Origin: Galaxea fascicularis
Taxonomy: Eukaryota > Cnidaria > Anthozoa > Scleractinia > Euphylliidae
DNA length: 64,000 bases
Direction: 5' to 3'
NCBI GenBank assembly: GCA_948470475.1
Contig: OX419345.1
Span: 4,040,033 to 4,104,032, forward strand
Positions 13,801 through 24,696 of the stretch are shown one piece after another. Numbering within the stretch: position 1 is the stretch's first letter; each line of letters starts with the position of its first letter. Both the position numbers and the translations under genes were made by a program. Below the pieces are notes generated by a model that had not been told where the DNA came from, did no database searches, and saw nothing but the letters and a program-made list of their open reading frames with translations.

Positions 13801-15265
13801 AGACTCTTTATCCTATCTTAATTAGTTGCACCCCCAAAATAAATTTTCGTTCCTCTCTCTACACATCCTCCAAAATAATACTATAATCATGGCAAATAGC
13901 TTTCACTGGTAATTACTCACTCATTAGACAGCAAAGCTAAATTTGGACATGGAGAAAATAGTGCCAAAGATGATGAGAATTCAAAAGGAACACACTAGAG
14001 TGGCAGTCTGCTTCACATCCTCCACAACAAAAGGGTAAATAACTGTTCCAAATTGCACTCACTCAGCAGACAGCTTGCCTCAAATTTGGACCTAAACCTA
14101 CACGTATACCTTTGATTCATTATGCATACCTGGTGTGGCAGCTCCTTTCTTGTTGTCTTTCTCTTGATCATTAGCCACCTTTGCTCCTCTGCGGCCTCTT
14201 TGTCTTGTTGAAGTCTCCTGTGCTTCCTCTTCTTCGTGTTCTCCAGGTTCAATTGTCAGTCTCATGGCTCCCCGTCTTCCTTTCCTGGTTGCAGGTGTAC
14301 TAACTGGCATTTCATCCTCTGGAGATCCACTGGTTAATCCCTCTATCTGCTCTGTTGTGCTAGCACTGGAACTTGTCAGCACAGCCTCTGTTTGACCCTT
14401 GCCTTTTTCTAATGCCTTGCCATTGACAACGAAATGTAGATATAATAACATCTCAGGTTTGTGTGGCACATTATTCTGTTATTCTGAATAAATATCAGTG
14501 AGTCAGTCTTTCCATCCGTTTCTGGGTCAATCGGCTGGTCAGTCAGTCAGTTGGTCAGTCAGTCAGTTACACAACAGGCAGTCAATCAATACATTTTGAT
14601 CCATCCATCTGTCAGGAATTTCTATCTGGTGTCGTTTAGCATTATCAATGGTGGTTGTAACTTTAGGGTATGTGGATGAAATCCCAGCAAGTATTAACTG
14701 TGATGTAATTTTGAAAGATGGTTGTACAGTAACTAAGCTGTAGCTATACTCTGTCACTTATGATCAGATTTAATTATATTTATAAGAGAAAAAAGTAACT
14801 GCAAATAACCACATGATAACTCAAGCTGCCCAGCTTGTAAAACCACTGCAAACAATGAATGGACAAGTGTTTACCTCAGAAGACACTGGAAAAGAGCTCA
14901 CGAATGCTACTTTCTTTTTGGTGGTTGTTTTTGCTCTCTGGCTGCTTTGCTAAAGGAAGATTAAACAAATTACGTAGAGCAAGTATAAGAAACATTTAGA
15001 ACTATCCCGCTTAAATAAAACCAACATAGATAATACATTATTTTCTTACCTCTACCTGTGCTTGTAACTTTTCATCTGATGGCTCTTCAATACCATAAGC
15101 TTGAGTAGCTTCTATTTCACCAGAAGGAGCTGACTCTAAGTGGCAATAAAGGCAAGGTAACTGTTTACTGAACATGTAAGTACAATAAACACCTGTATAT
15201 AAGCCGTACCTTTCAAAATGTGGGCCCAAAATTGGGGTGTGGCTTGTCTAGTATAGGTGAATTCA

Positions 15266-15318
<53 letters not shown>

Positions 15319-18300
15319 GCAAACAAGTTGCGGCCATGCTATGCTTCGCTGATTTCAATGTTCATGAAAACAAAAGGTTTCTTTTGTTTCTTGTTGAACA
15401 CAAGATCTCAAAAAGCACCACCAAGTTTTTTCCATCTGTTTTTACTCGAAAATGAAGGGCAAACCAGCAGAAAAAAGTGCAGGGCTGTAGTTTTCTATTG
15501 AATTAGAGACCACATGCAAAAATTCAGCTCATTTGGACGGAAATGAGCATACAGTGTATATTCTCCCATTAGAACAGATTTTGAAACTTTAAAAAACTTT
15601 CAATAATGGATAAAAAACAAACAGAACTGCAAGTATCTGAACTTGAAAATAGTCAGGGAGGTAAAAAACATAAGACATACCTTCACCATTGTTATCGCCA
15701 TCATAAGCTTGTGTTGCTTCTAGCCCATATGCCAATGTTGCCTGATTCTCCTGTCTTGCAAAAGGTTTTGTGACTTCATGGGCTTCAGCGTCATCATCTC
15801 CATCACTGTCATCCCCTCCATAAGGTAGAGTTTCAGCTAGGTAAGTTACTTTATTGGCTCTGTCCTGATTCTCAACCACAGTGAGGTTGTCCTGATAATT
15901 AGAATCCTCATCATCAGTTTCGTCATGATCAGCTCCATATGCCTGGGTTGCCTCCAAACCATATGGAACAGTAGGCTGGTTTACATCACCTCTGTTGATC
16001 TTATGGCCACCTGACTGTTCTTCATACTTGACTTTGTCACTTTTTTGTCCATTATCTTCCTCATCGTCATCATCATCACTAGCACCAATGCCGTAAGCCT
16101 GAGTAGCTGGCAAGTCATTAACAGGTGTCTTAGTATCATCACCACTGGGCCTTCTCTCATCTTCACTATTACTATCAACATCATTGTCTGTAACATTATA
16201 TGCCTGTGTTGCCTCTAAGCCATAAGCAAGGGTTGCTGCCACATCATCACCACCTGCCATTGCAGTACAAGTAGGACCCATCGGCAATGGTTGGGAATCA
16301 GAGCTGTCAGAGTCCCTCTCCTCTGTCTCCTCTTCACCATTGTCCTCTACAAAATAAGCCTGTGTTGCCTCCAGACCAGGAGGCTTACCAGCCTGTTTTC
16401 CAGGACTTGTATCTGCCTCATTTCTGCCCATGAATGGTATGGGTTCACTTTCACTTTCAAAGTTTCCATCAGAAGCATAAGGTTGTGTAGCACTATCCTC
16501 TCCATAATCATCAGAGGTCACGTTGTCTTCATCATCCTTTGTTTCCTCTCTGCGCAAATCCTCAGTATTGAACACCAATGTAGGTTCTTCGTGAGCCATG
16601 GGCTTTTTGAAGTTTGTATTTTGATCCTCAGAGGTTGTCCCTATAAACAATTCAGAAGTAGAAGTTACTTTGCATGACCTGCAAACCACACTGATTCATG
16701 CCCGAAAAGATCACACAACTGTCTTCCTCTCAGGCTGATAAAAGTTAGGCAGCAGCCACCAAACACTCTGAGAACTTGAGAATAGCTGTAGAAAGTGCTC
16801 ACATTTAGTAATAATATTTAATCACTCCAATCAATGACGGTGTTTCACCAATAATCACCCTATACGGGGCTTGAAATTGTGACTCATCGGTTGCCAATGT
16901 GACCAAAAATTTAGGGCTGGTGACTAGTTTTTTGGAACTGGTGGCCAAAATGTTTTAGTTGGTGACCAAATTTTTCTTTCTTGTTGCCAGCTGGCACATG
17001 GATTAAAAAGTTAATTTTGAGCCCTGCTATATAACATTTATGATAACTTCAAGTTTCTAACCACCCTCCATAAGGTAGAAATTTCCTCTTGGGGCATTAT
17101 GGTTGTTCCAGAGTTTTACATTATTGTTAGTAATGTGAGGTCTGTCTGTGAGTACTTTGTACAGATTAACAACAAGACCTCATTTGCCAACCTGTTTCAT
17201 CTTCATCGTCAGTAGAGCTCAATTCAGCAGCAGCATAGGGCAGTGTTGCATCAGCTTCCTTAAATTCAGCTTTATTATCATCTGCACCTTTCCCAGGGGA
17301 AGAATCGGCAATCTGTTGTCAAAAATGCACAACAGTCAGGACTGCTATAAAAGTTCACTATAAAACTGGAGCACTGAAATCAACTACACTGTAATTTACC
17401 AGTCATTTACACCTCTCCAAATATTTCAAATTCATTTTTGAACTGATTTAATAACATTGAAAAGTTAGTTCAAATTTGGCTTTATGGGCTAGTTATCTAC
17501 ATAATTTAAATCCAATTCATGTATATAATATTTTAAAATTTAAAAATTTTATTGCATGTTTCACCATTTTGATAATTGCTACTAATAACAACATTAATAA
17601 TATGTTTTAATTATGATAATTATATAATTATTACAATGCTTCATTAGCTACTTAAACAAAGTTAAAAAAGTACCTCCACGAGTAGACAGGTTACTGTACA
17701 TGGCATACAGCTTTAATGGGATTTAAATTTCTGCAAATCTTACATGTAGTTAGCCATCCTCTTTAGTGGTTTAATTTTAAACTTACTTTCTTTACCACAG
17801 AACTGTTTGGCAATGCTTTATCAATTTCTTCCTCAGAATCAGATTCGTCCAAAACAGGCAGTGCATTAGAGATCCCTGGATGCCCTGGTCTCTTTATGGG
17901 TGATCCTTCCTCAGATTCAGATCCATATAATGGAGTTTGTTCACAAGGCCTTGGGTGGTCATGTTTATCTGCAACCCTTGCCTCAGGATGCCTGGGCCTC
18001 TTAATAGGACTACCATCGTCAGATCCAGAGTCATACAAAAGCGTAGGCTGACACGTGGGTTGGGTCTCTACAGCCCGGGTTCCTGTTGGGTGCCTTGGTG
18101 AAGTTTGTTTATTATCAGAAGACAGATCCCCTTTGTCATCTGATTGTACATCAGATTCCGAAGTGAGCCTCAGTGTTGGCGGAACACTTCCTGTAAGTCC
18201 TGTGTGAGACACTCCAGACCCAGACGATTCTCTTTAAAGAACGTAAAGTCATTCAATCAAATTACAAAGCAAAGATCAATATGTGAGTGAGTGACAAAAA

Positions 18301-21300
18301 AAATTATACTGGTATGACTAGCGAAAGCTTAAATTGCTCACTGTCTGCTTGACTGATGGATTGAGTATTGAAAAGAAAGTAGAGATGAAAGCACTCCAGA
18401 AGGAGGAGAGGAAGGAAGGAAATACTGTGAAATACTGTCTGATTGTTTTGCCAGATGAACAGCTGACTCATTCAAACACTTCCTCAAGCTGGTAATAGAC
18501 TGTTAATGGTTTATTTATCAGCTGACATAACAACACAGTGATGAAAAAGCTAATGGTGAGATGGACCACTTGACCACCTATCTTATTTTCATTCACACTA
18601 GCAACAAGGAAATAGAAAAATAAAAGGCAAGTCAAAGAATGGTGAATACACGGAGAAATCACATAAAAAATTGAAATCCTGCTCATACAGTGTATGTTTT
18701 GATGGTGAAAGAAAAAGCGGACAATGAAATAATTGTTTACAAGTGCCTGTCAGCTGCATAAAAGGAGAACCCTGAAGGGTGATCCCACTTCCAAGCTTTC
18801 CACATACCTGTTTTGAAACACATTGTCTGGGGTTCCAAGTCCAAATGCGAGGGTTTGTCCTTCCATGCTAGTGTTCCACTTACTAGGAATACCTAGAAAA
18901 AAATTAGCAAGCTGAGCAAAAATTACTTTTGAGTAGTAATAAAATAAGGAGAACTCGATGTGAACATAAACAAAGACATGGCAATCCTGTAGCTACAGTG
19001 TGCATGCATTGAGGACTTACATTTCTTAACATCACTTGCCATGTACAGACTGTACAGTGTACTTGGTCACACATTGGAGACACAATTCTGGACTGAAAAT
19101 ACCTTGTTTAAGATTGAACTATAGTTTCTATATCAAGAATTTTATCGTTATTGTTATCATTAAATACCATTATTAGGTACATGTATATTACTCAGTATAC
19201 ATTTTGGACATTGACTTTTGAATTGTTTGATGTCTTTTTTTTCTTTTAATTGTTCATTCACAATTTACTGGAAATTAACCTGAGCAAAACTGATAATTAT
19301 GAAATGACTTGATGTCTTTTGCTTTCTATTTGTGGAAGTAAATAGACTTTTAAGTCTGAGTGTGGGTATTTGACTAGAGCTGTACATGTAGTGTTATCCT
19401 GAAGATAGCTTGCATGTCTTTGGAATAGATTATCAACAATAACAACAACAACAATTATAATAATTATTAATAATAATTTGGTTCACAATAATATTTGAAT
19501 TATGAAAAACAACATACTTAAAAATATTGAAAGTGAAGGTCCGTAACCACAATAATATTCATTATTAATTTTTTTTCACATGCATTTCTGTTTTTTTTTC
19601 AATTATAATAAATACATGTACATTCATACATTCATATAGTCCTGTTTACCACAGAACACTTTTACATTATATTTTTAAGAACATACTTGTAGCCTTTTGT
19701 CTGGTAGGTGCCTCTTGTTCATCCTCAGAGCTGTACAGGACAGTTGGTATCACTGCTGCAGCAAGAGGGCGTTCGTCATCAGTGTCAGAATCTGTGTCTG
19801 CAGCATATGCATCTTCTTCATCCTAAGGTTTTCAAATTTACATTTTACTCTATTTGTACTTTCAAGTGAATATGTGGGTACATGTAGTCTTTCTTAAACC
19901 TTAACCCTGATATCAATAACCCATTTCTCTTAACTGTCCTCACTACAAGGAAAGGTTTCACCCTTAAGATCACTCACTTCATCACTTTATTCTCATGACC
20001 TTTAAGTTGGAGCTTGTAGCCATATTACAAGGACGCCAGAAAAGAGACACTGGTACCAGATGCCTGACTTGTAAAACACCACACACAAAGGCTAAAAGCT
20101 GGGAACCCAGCAACAAAAACTGATGACCACTACCTTGCCTAAACCTACCATAGAGATGTGAATCAATAATGCTAATAAAAATACTAGTTTCAATGCTGTC
20201 ACAATGACTGCCCACAGTCACTTGATTTCACATGGGAAAAGTAATTATTGCCAGCAAGTTTGCTGCTCAAAGTAATTCCATTTACAATTATTAAAAGCTG
20301 CACTTATAGACACCTCCTGTAAGCAGAAAGCTCACATATATATTATTAAAGTGGTCATTAACAAATTAATTAAAACCAAAACTCTCATGCTGCATATTAA
20401 TTCAGCCATGTACATACGCATTGCAGTCTTAAACCAGTTAACCATTGATGTCATTTTCTCCTCAACCCAGCTCTCTCAAGATTTTAAAGTAATGGTGGAC
20501 AAATAAATAAAATTCCAGTTAAAATAAACAGGTGTCTTCTTAAAATCAGAACTTAAAACTTGGGTCACTTAAGTGCTTAGTTAACATAGTTCTGAAATCC
20601 AGAGAAAAAAAAGAATGTTTTTTGGTCGCAGTAGCACTTTAAATGTGTCAATGGTGTTCACTAATGGGAGCTTTGACTCTGTATTTTGATCATCTCTGAA
20701 TTATGCAGCAAATCTGAATCATGTCACAGGGCTGTCACTAATTTTTGAAGTGGGTGGGGATTCATCAATATACAAAAAAAAAACCCAAGTGATTCGAGTT
20801 GCTGTTGAGAAGTCAACATGCGGATTTTATATCAAAGTAGCCAGGGATATACCTGAAAATGTGAGGGGACCCGGCCCCTGGCCATTAATGACAGCCCTGA
20901 TGTTATGCAAAATGTCATGTTATCAGGAAATATGAAATGTAATACAAACTCCAACCTTGGATGGTTTTGGCAGTTCATAGTTCTGCACTGGCTCCACTGT
21001 GTCTTCCCTTGGACCATCATCTTTGTTTGCAGCCTCCTCAGATACAATTGGCTGTTATAAATTAAAGCATTTGTAAGGCATTTTGAAATCTGCAGTAATA
21101 ACTCTCATTCACTTAGACTTGTTAAAGTATTTTTTTATTTTTATCATTATGATAAAAATGGTTCAACTGATTATGTCGAATTCAAATTCAAATTCCAACA
21201 CCAATTTAAAACTTACTGCTGAGAAGTTTCCGGATTGCTGCCTGCAGTCTACAGTATCTGGAGTATACAGGCTGGTCGCTGATGCAACCAGCAGCAAAAG

Positions 21301-24300
21301 AACGACTGTGCATAAAAATAGAGTTCAATTCCCAGAAGACTGGTTTTGCTCCTCCAAAATGGCAGATGTGGTGTCAAGTAGACACACTATCTGGTATGAA
21401 TCTCGTTTATGTTTAATATTATGTTTTTACCACCTGTTATAGCACATCAGATAGATTTTACTTCAACTGTACCTTATCATTATCTTGTTCTTGTTCTGTA
21501 GTCACTTCAGGGAGCATAGACTCTGATCCTGTCTCAGATCCAGTTTCATCCCCTTCATCCTTAGTTAAAATTAAATTTAGCGTAAGAAAAGATACTGACA
21601 TTAGCTAACTCTTCACGAAGATGTATGTGAAAACCTTGCTTAATTAGGATTTTTTATTTATCCCAAGTGTCCAGCTACACTAAAAAAAGAGTACTAAAGA
21701 GAAAACTTCCCAACAAAGATGCATATACTTATACTAATACTTGCCCAATCAACACAATGACATGATGAAGACTAGCAGTATGGTGGTTGAGATGTCATGA
21801 TCCACATTTATGTGACTAGCTAATTAAATCATGGGACAAACTAAAATCCTATCTGACCAGCTATCATTTCCAACCAAAAATGACAAACACCTTTCAAGAC
21901 TCTTTCCTTAGGTACTTTCTAATTTGTCTCAACAAAAATGTCTTGAAACAGGGTTTAACCCAAAAATGAAAAAGAAAATTAATTTTGGCATCCAATTGTC
22001 ATGTTAAAACAGCGAAGAGATGACCACCTAACCCACACATTCATTCACTATTAGGAAAAGGTTTTGAACATGCAGAAATTATTTTCCAAAAATTAGGTAC
22101 CCCTGGCCTTTCTGATAGAAACATTGGTTCCCATGCAATCACTTGTTAACCAAAACCACATTATACTGGTTCTGAAACACTTCTTACCCAGATCCCTTCC
22201 CTCCAACAAAATTAATTTTTACCACAATTGCCGGTAATCTCGCAATCTGATTGGCTAATTTGCCGTTGTCGATAAGAGTCTAGACAACGCTCCACGCGCC
22301 AACTTGTCACGCAATGCCTTTTTGATCTCTCGTGCTCTGAAATAAACATTTCTTTGATGCCGATATTGTGGTTTAGCGTTGTCTGTACTCTTATTGACAG
22401 TGATATTTGTCATCACAGTAGTTAATTGCTGCACAAGATTCAAATACAGGTAACTTCACTTCTAATGGTTAATAACTGCAAATCACTCACCTCTTCAGTG
22501 TCAACTTCAACCAAGTACTGACATCTCACATCACCAAGCGTCAACATATCACCATGGCGAAGCTCGTATCTGATAGTGGGCTTCAAAAACAACTAAAAAA
22601 TAATTGCTAATTTTTAAAACGACCCTGGAAACCTCAGTGGTGCCATTTTTTAAATAGGTGGGGGATATGCAAAAAGTAGGCAGGGATTCCAGGTGTTGCC
22701 AGTCGTAAAGTTAATAATTATGCTAGTTTTCTATCAAAGTAGCCAGGGATACAACTCAAAACGAGTGAGGAAAATCCCTGGCCTCTAGCCCTTGATGGCT
22801 ACCTTTGTTTCAAATACCTGCTTTGGGTAGTTAAGGAAGTCTGTGTAATAGTTATAGTTGTTAAAAATATTTCCTAATAGATGTTAAAACGTGGTATTTT
22901 GACTGTGCAAAGCCACAATCATCACTGATAGGTCTAATAAGGAAAGAAAACTGCTAATTCAATGATAAAGTTGAACATTTGTTTTACTGCTCAAGGCTAC
23001 TACTAAATACCAGCAATTTTCTGCCATATGCATGCAAATTTGCACGTGGTGTGGATCACAACTGAGCCTTAAGTATGGAAAGGTGTTTAAAAAAAACAAA
23101 ATAATTATTATAGTCATTCAGAGAATATAGTGCCAAATTTCAAGAGGTGGACATCTGCTTTTACAATGTTTTGAATGTAGAGTTTCAGCAAAGAAATAGC
23201 TGGGATGGTGGTATATTGGACTGTCCACTTCAATGAGGTGTCTGCTAAACAGGAGGTGTACATGTATGGAAGAGGTGGTTTGCCTATGTACTAGTTAGTT
23301 AGTTTTACCAGTGAAAAATACCTTTCCTTTCTTTGTTCTGTTCTTGCTTTCACAGTCATGAATGAGATGAAGATCCCTTTGCACTTCAATGCAAGCATGC
23401 TTCTTTGACAATGCCTTTTATAGTTTTATAACAATATTGTGAGAAGCTAAAATAACATCAATGGAACTGATCTAGAATAATTATGCATAATTTATTGAAA
23501 GAATTTTTCTGATATTAACTTTTACCCCAGAACTGTGACAAAATCCATTGATTAACCAAACAATTCTAATCATCTTACCTTGATTGGGATAGTGATGTTA
23601 CATTTTCCATCTCTTCCAATAAAATTATCGCCTTAACAGAGAAATTAAAAGCAAATCAACAAGTCATTACATAAAATGATCTGTTAGCCTATATGCCAGG
23701 CTTGCAGTCAGCAGAGATGAGTGAAAAAGTGGGTTCACAAGCAAAAAAAAAACATTGCCCTTTATGTTGTTTCTATTGTTTCCGCTTCTTTTTTGATACG
23801 TTATTCATGCAAAAACTTGTTTTTCCCGGTGGCATCTTCCTCAAATCTTTTGACTGAACTTCTTCTCTTTGTCACATCAAACGTTCTGTCACCACTGGTA
23901 CAAACATGTACACTAGCTAAAGTACTGAAAATACATGTAGATATAATTATGTAACTTCTTTCAAAGGCTGATACGAAGAGAATAAAAATGGAAAGAAGTA
24001 CTGCTGGAACAAATTTTGTACAAAATTTATTATTTTAACACAATAGAAGTTTACAAAAGAACACACAAAACAAAACAGACCCTGGAACACGGGGAAGACA
24101 GTTTCTTTGAAACCTTGTTGAGAAAACACCTTTAGATGAGCAGCCTGTAAAGGCAAAAAAGTTAAAGATTATTATTTGTATTACTAATACAGTCAACCTG
24201 TATTAAGCGGTCACCCTCTATTAAACCATCACTTACTAACTTCTTGGAAATCGTTAACCCTAATTACTGTAAAACTGTCCTGTATTAAGCAGATACCTCT

Positions 24301-24696
24301 ATTAAGCAGTTGCGGTCACCTTTTCCTAGTAGCTGCAATGATTTCATAGAAAAAACATGTACCTGAAATCTTAACATCTTTGAATCTATTTAGGATGAAT
24401 AGTTTATTGTCATATTATTCAAGCACATAAATGGGAAAGAGTTCCACACAGTCCCATACATTAATTCACAAAACATGCGTAATTAATGTACGGGGCTGTG
24501 TGGAAATCTTGCCCATGCATGCACTCACTGTTGTTGTCTACTAAAAATAAGCTTACATGCATGTCACCAGCACTAGTTGAATCGGATCCATTCTAATTAT
24601 TACCTCCTTTTTCTTTCGATGAGCTTCTGTTTGTTTATCCTTTTCCTCCTCCTCTTCTTCGTAATCGTATATCGCTTGCGTTTGATCAAGATCCAT
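4864..24696 (-). CDS. MDC1: MDC1-like mediator of DNA damage checkpoint (28 exons, 1431 aa)
   Basis: A nuclear scaffold for double-strand-break signalling. Coding exons from 5' to 3' (minus strand): 24604-24696, 24081-24144, 23579-23631, 23322-23414, 22491-22592, 21473-21559, 20956-21051, 19687-19822, 18808-18892, 17787-18231, 17192-17312, 15681-16640, 15050-15135, 14875-14949, 14130-14415, 13500-13672, 13021-13164, 12218-12355, 11280-11420, 10001-10117, 9685-9810, 9052-9198, 8849-8917, 8283-8382, 7703-7766, 6680-6771, 5613-5638, 4864-5040. They sum to 4296 nt, phases agree at every junction, and the frame is open to TGA at 4864-4866. The N terminus MDLDQTQAIYDYEEEEEE closely resembles the DTQAI-plus-acidic start of vertebrate MDC1. 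Domain order (FHA, SDTD, TQx[Y/F] region, basic repeats, tandem BRCT) matches MDC1. It is shorter than the roughly 2,090-residue human protein. All introns are GT-AG except one GC-AG after exon 20. Confidence 0.95.
6079..6371. mobile_element. MITE-like foldback element (GGGCCGATTTACACG termini)
   Basis: In the MDC1-like intron between exons 27 and 26. The ends are imperfect inverted repeats of about 26 bp (GGCCGATTTACACG left, its complement right). The interior is CpG-rich, unlike the AT-rich surroundings, and has further internal pairing (CGACAGTCGTA-type motifs). No transposase is present, so it would be non-autonomous. Confidence 0.75.
7040..7181. repeat. Long hairpin, about 64-bp arms
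   Basis: 7040-7103 is nearly the reverse complement of 7117-7181, with a 13-nt loop. It lies in the MDC1-like intron between exons 26 and 25. A recent local inverted duplication or a small foldback element is likely. Confidence 0.8.
7780..7995. repeat. Dispersed repeat, copy 1
   Basis: Shares stretches such as GGTTAATCAGGCAC, AGTAAGATATT, GAGGTCCAT and GGGCCATAA with 30437-30635 in opposite orientation, in the same order. Edges are approximate. The two copies sit in introns of the MDC1-like and ENOSF1 genes. Confidence 0.6.
10264..10397. mobile_element. MITE-like element, GTTGTCGA family copy 1
   Basis: Inverted ends begin GTTGTCGACAAGAG and end CTCTTATCGACAAC. It has the same ends and conserved interior (ATATTGTGGT, GCAATGCCTTTT) as 22228-22405, in inverted orientation, both within MDC1-like introns. 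Confidence 0.75.
10758..10903. mobile_element. Palindromic foldback element
   Basis: The 146-bp sequence folds nearly end to end. The outer arms (CAATTATTG) pair, as do GATAATTATCAAGGCC at 10788-10803 and its complement at 10857-10872. The centre has GTTATCTGCCGAAGCC against GGCTGAGGCGGATAAC. It lies in the MDC1-like intron between exons 20 and 19. Confidence 0.75.
10983..11073. promoter_or_regulatory. Three CRE-like sites in short direct repeats
   Basis: TGACGTCA occurs at 10983-10990 and 11024-11031, and TGACGTAA at 11066-11073. The spacing is about 41 and 42 bp, and the last two are preceded by the same CTGTAGGTA. ATF/CREB proteins recognise this octamer. The sites are intronic and follow a foldback element, so they may be repeat-derived rather than functional. 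Confidence 0.45.
11831..12162. mobile_element. 332-bp MITE with TAGACC termini
   Basis: The two ends, about 38 bp each, are inverted copies starting TAGACCTTTTTAC with only a few mismatches. The interior is non-coding. It lies in the MDC1-like intron between exons 19 and 18. Each terminus carries a CGCCATCTTG- or CGGCGATCTTG-like core resembling a YY1 site. Confidence 0.85.
14534..14577. repeat. GTCA-type tandem repeat
   Basis: GTCAGTCAGTCAGTTG is repeated imperfectly just upstream (minus sense) of MDC1-like exon 15. Confidence 0.7.
15050..19822 (-). other. MDC1: Exons 8-13: SDTD motif and T-x-x-[Y/F] array
   Basis: Residues about 197-807, acidic and low complexity, probably disordered. Exon 8 contains DTDSDTDDE, an SDTD motif (208-211) of the type phosphorylated by CK2 and bound by NBS1. 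Exons 8-13 contain 17 T-x-x-[Y/F] motifs: seven are TQ (ATQPY once, ATQAY six times) and the rest TL, TV or TP (TLAY, TLPY, TVPY, TLLY, TPLY, TLVF, TLAF, TVLY). Eleven lie in the 960-nt exon 12. The RNF8 FHA domain recognises pT-x-x-[Y/F], and ATM phosphorylates TQ, so this is probably a multiplied RNF8-docking region. Exon 10 has two GSPIKRP repeats with CK2-like acidic serines. Confidence 0.85.
15269..15318. repeat. (TAA)n microsatellite
   Basis: About 50 bp of perfect TAA repeats in the MDC1-like intron between exons 13 and 12. Confidence 0.95.
20722..20905. repeat. Dispersed repeat ('AAAGTAGCCAGGGATA' family), copy 1
   Basis: Shares ATCAAAGTAGCCAGGGATA and following GTGAGG and CCCTGGCC segments with 22625-22800. 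Both copies have the same orientation, in two MDC1-like introns. No open reading frame or RNA polymerase III boxes were seen. Confidence 0.6.
22228..22405. mobile_element. MITE-like element, GTTGTCGA family copy 2
   Basis: The core begins GTTGTCGATAAGAGTC (22264) and ends in the inverted ACTCTTATTGACAG. It is flanked by CAATCTGATTGGCTAATTTGC, also found (as complement) beside copy 1 at 10264-10397. It lies between MDC1-like exons 6 and 5. Confidence 0.75.
22491..24144 (-). other. MDC1: FHA-domain exons 2-5 of the MDC1-like gene
   Basis: Residues about 32-135. Exon 3 encodes DNFIGRDGKCNITIPIK with the FHA Gly-Arg pair at 58-59. Exon 4 encodes LSKKHACIEV (Ser73, His76) and then HDCESKNRTK, the equivalent of the D-x-x-S-x-N-G-T phosphothreonine-binding loop. 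Exon 5 ends the fold with RYELRHGDMLTLGDVRCQY. In vertebrate MDC1 this FHA binds phosphorylated Thr4 of a partner molecule (dimerisation) and ATM. Thr6-Gln7 of this protein sits in the corresponding place, so the same switch is likely. FHA after an acidic N terminus with TQ excludes most other FHA/BRCT proteins. Confidence 0.93.
22625..22800. repeat. Dispersed repeat ('AAAGTAGCCAGGGATA' family), copy 2
   Basis: Diverged second copy of 20722-20905, in the MDC1-like intron between exons 5 and 4. Confidence 0.6.

Larger units (their letters stand above)
9052..14949 (-). other. MDC1: Exons 14-22: serial basic AT-hook-like modules
   Basis: Residues about 808-1225. Successive exons each carry a short T-P element followed by an Arg/Gly/Lys run: STPATRKGRRGA and STRQRGRRGAK (exon 15), GRKRGRPAAK and ETPAPKSRRGRKGK (exon 16), ETPGARRGGRGRGRK (exon 17), ATPSRGRGRGRGKGKKK (exon 18), TTPARGKSRGKGRGKK (exon 19), RQGRKKRA (exon 20), ETPAKKSRKGK (exon 22). 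Most junctions are phase 0. GRKRGRPAAK fits the canonical AT-hook core RGRP. The position corresponds to the vertebrate MDC1 PST repeats, which help chromatin association. A DNA- or nucleosome-binding role is inferred. Confidence 0.85.

Noticed and set aside
15220..15501. 93-codon plus-strand frame with a long Ile run
   Set aside because: Translation of the TAA microsatellite; intronic.
16861..17040. Iterated 'TGGTGACCAAATTTT'-like segments between MDC1-like exons 12 and 11
   Set aside because: Too diverged to define repeat units; it may be a remnant of a dispersed element.
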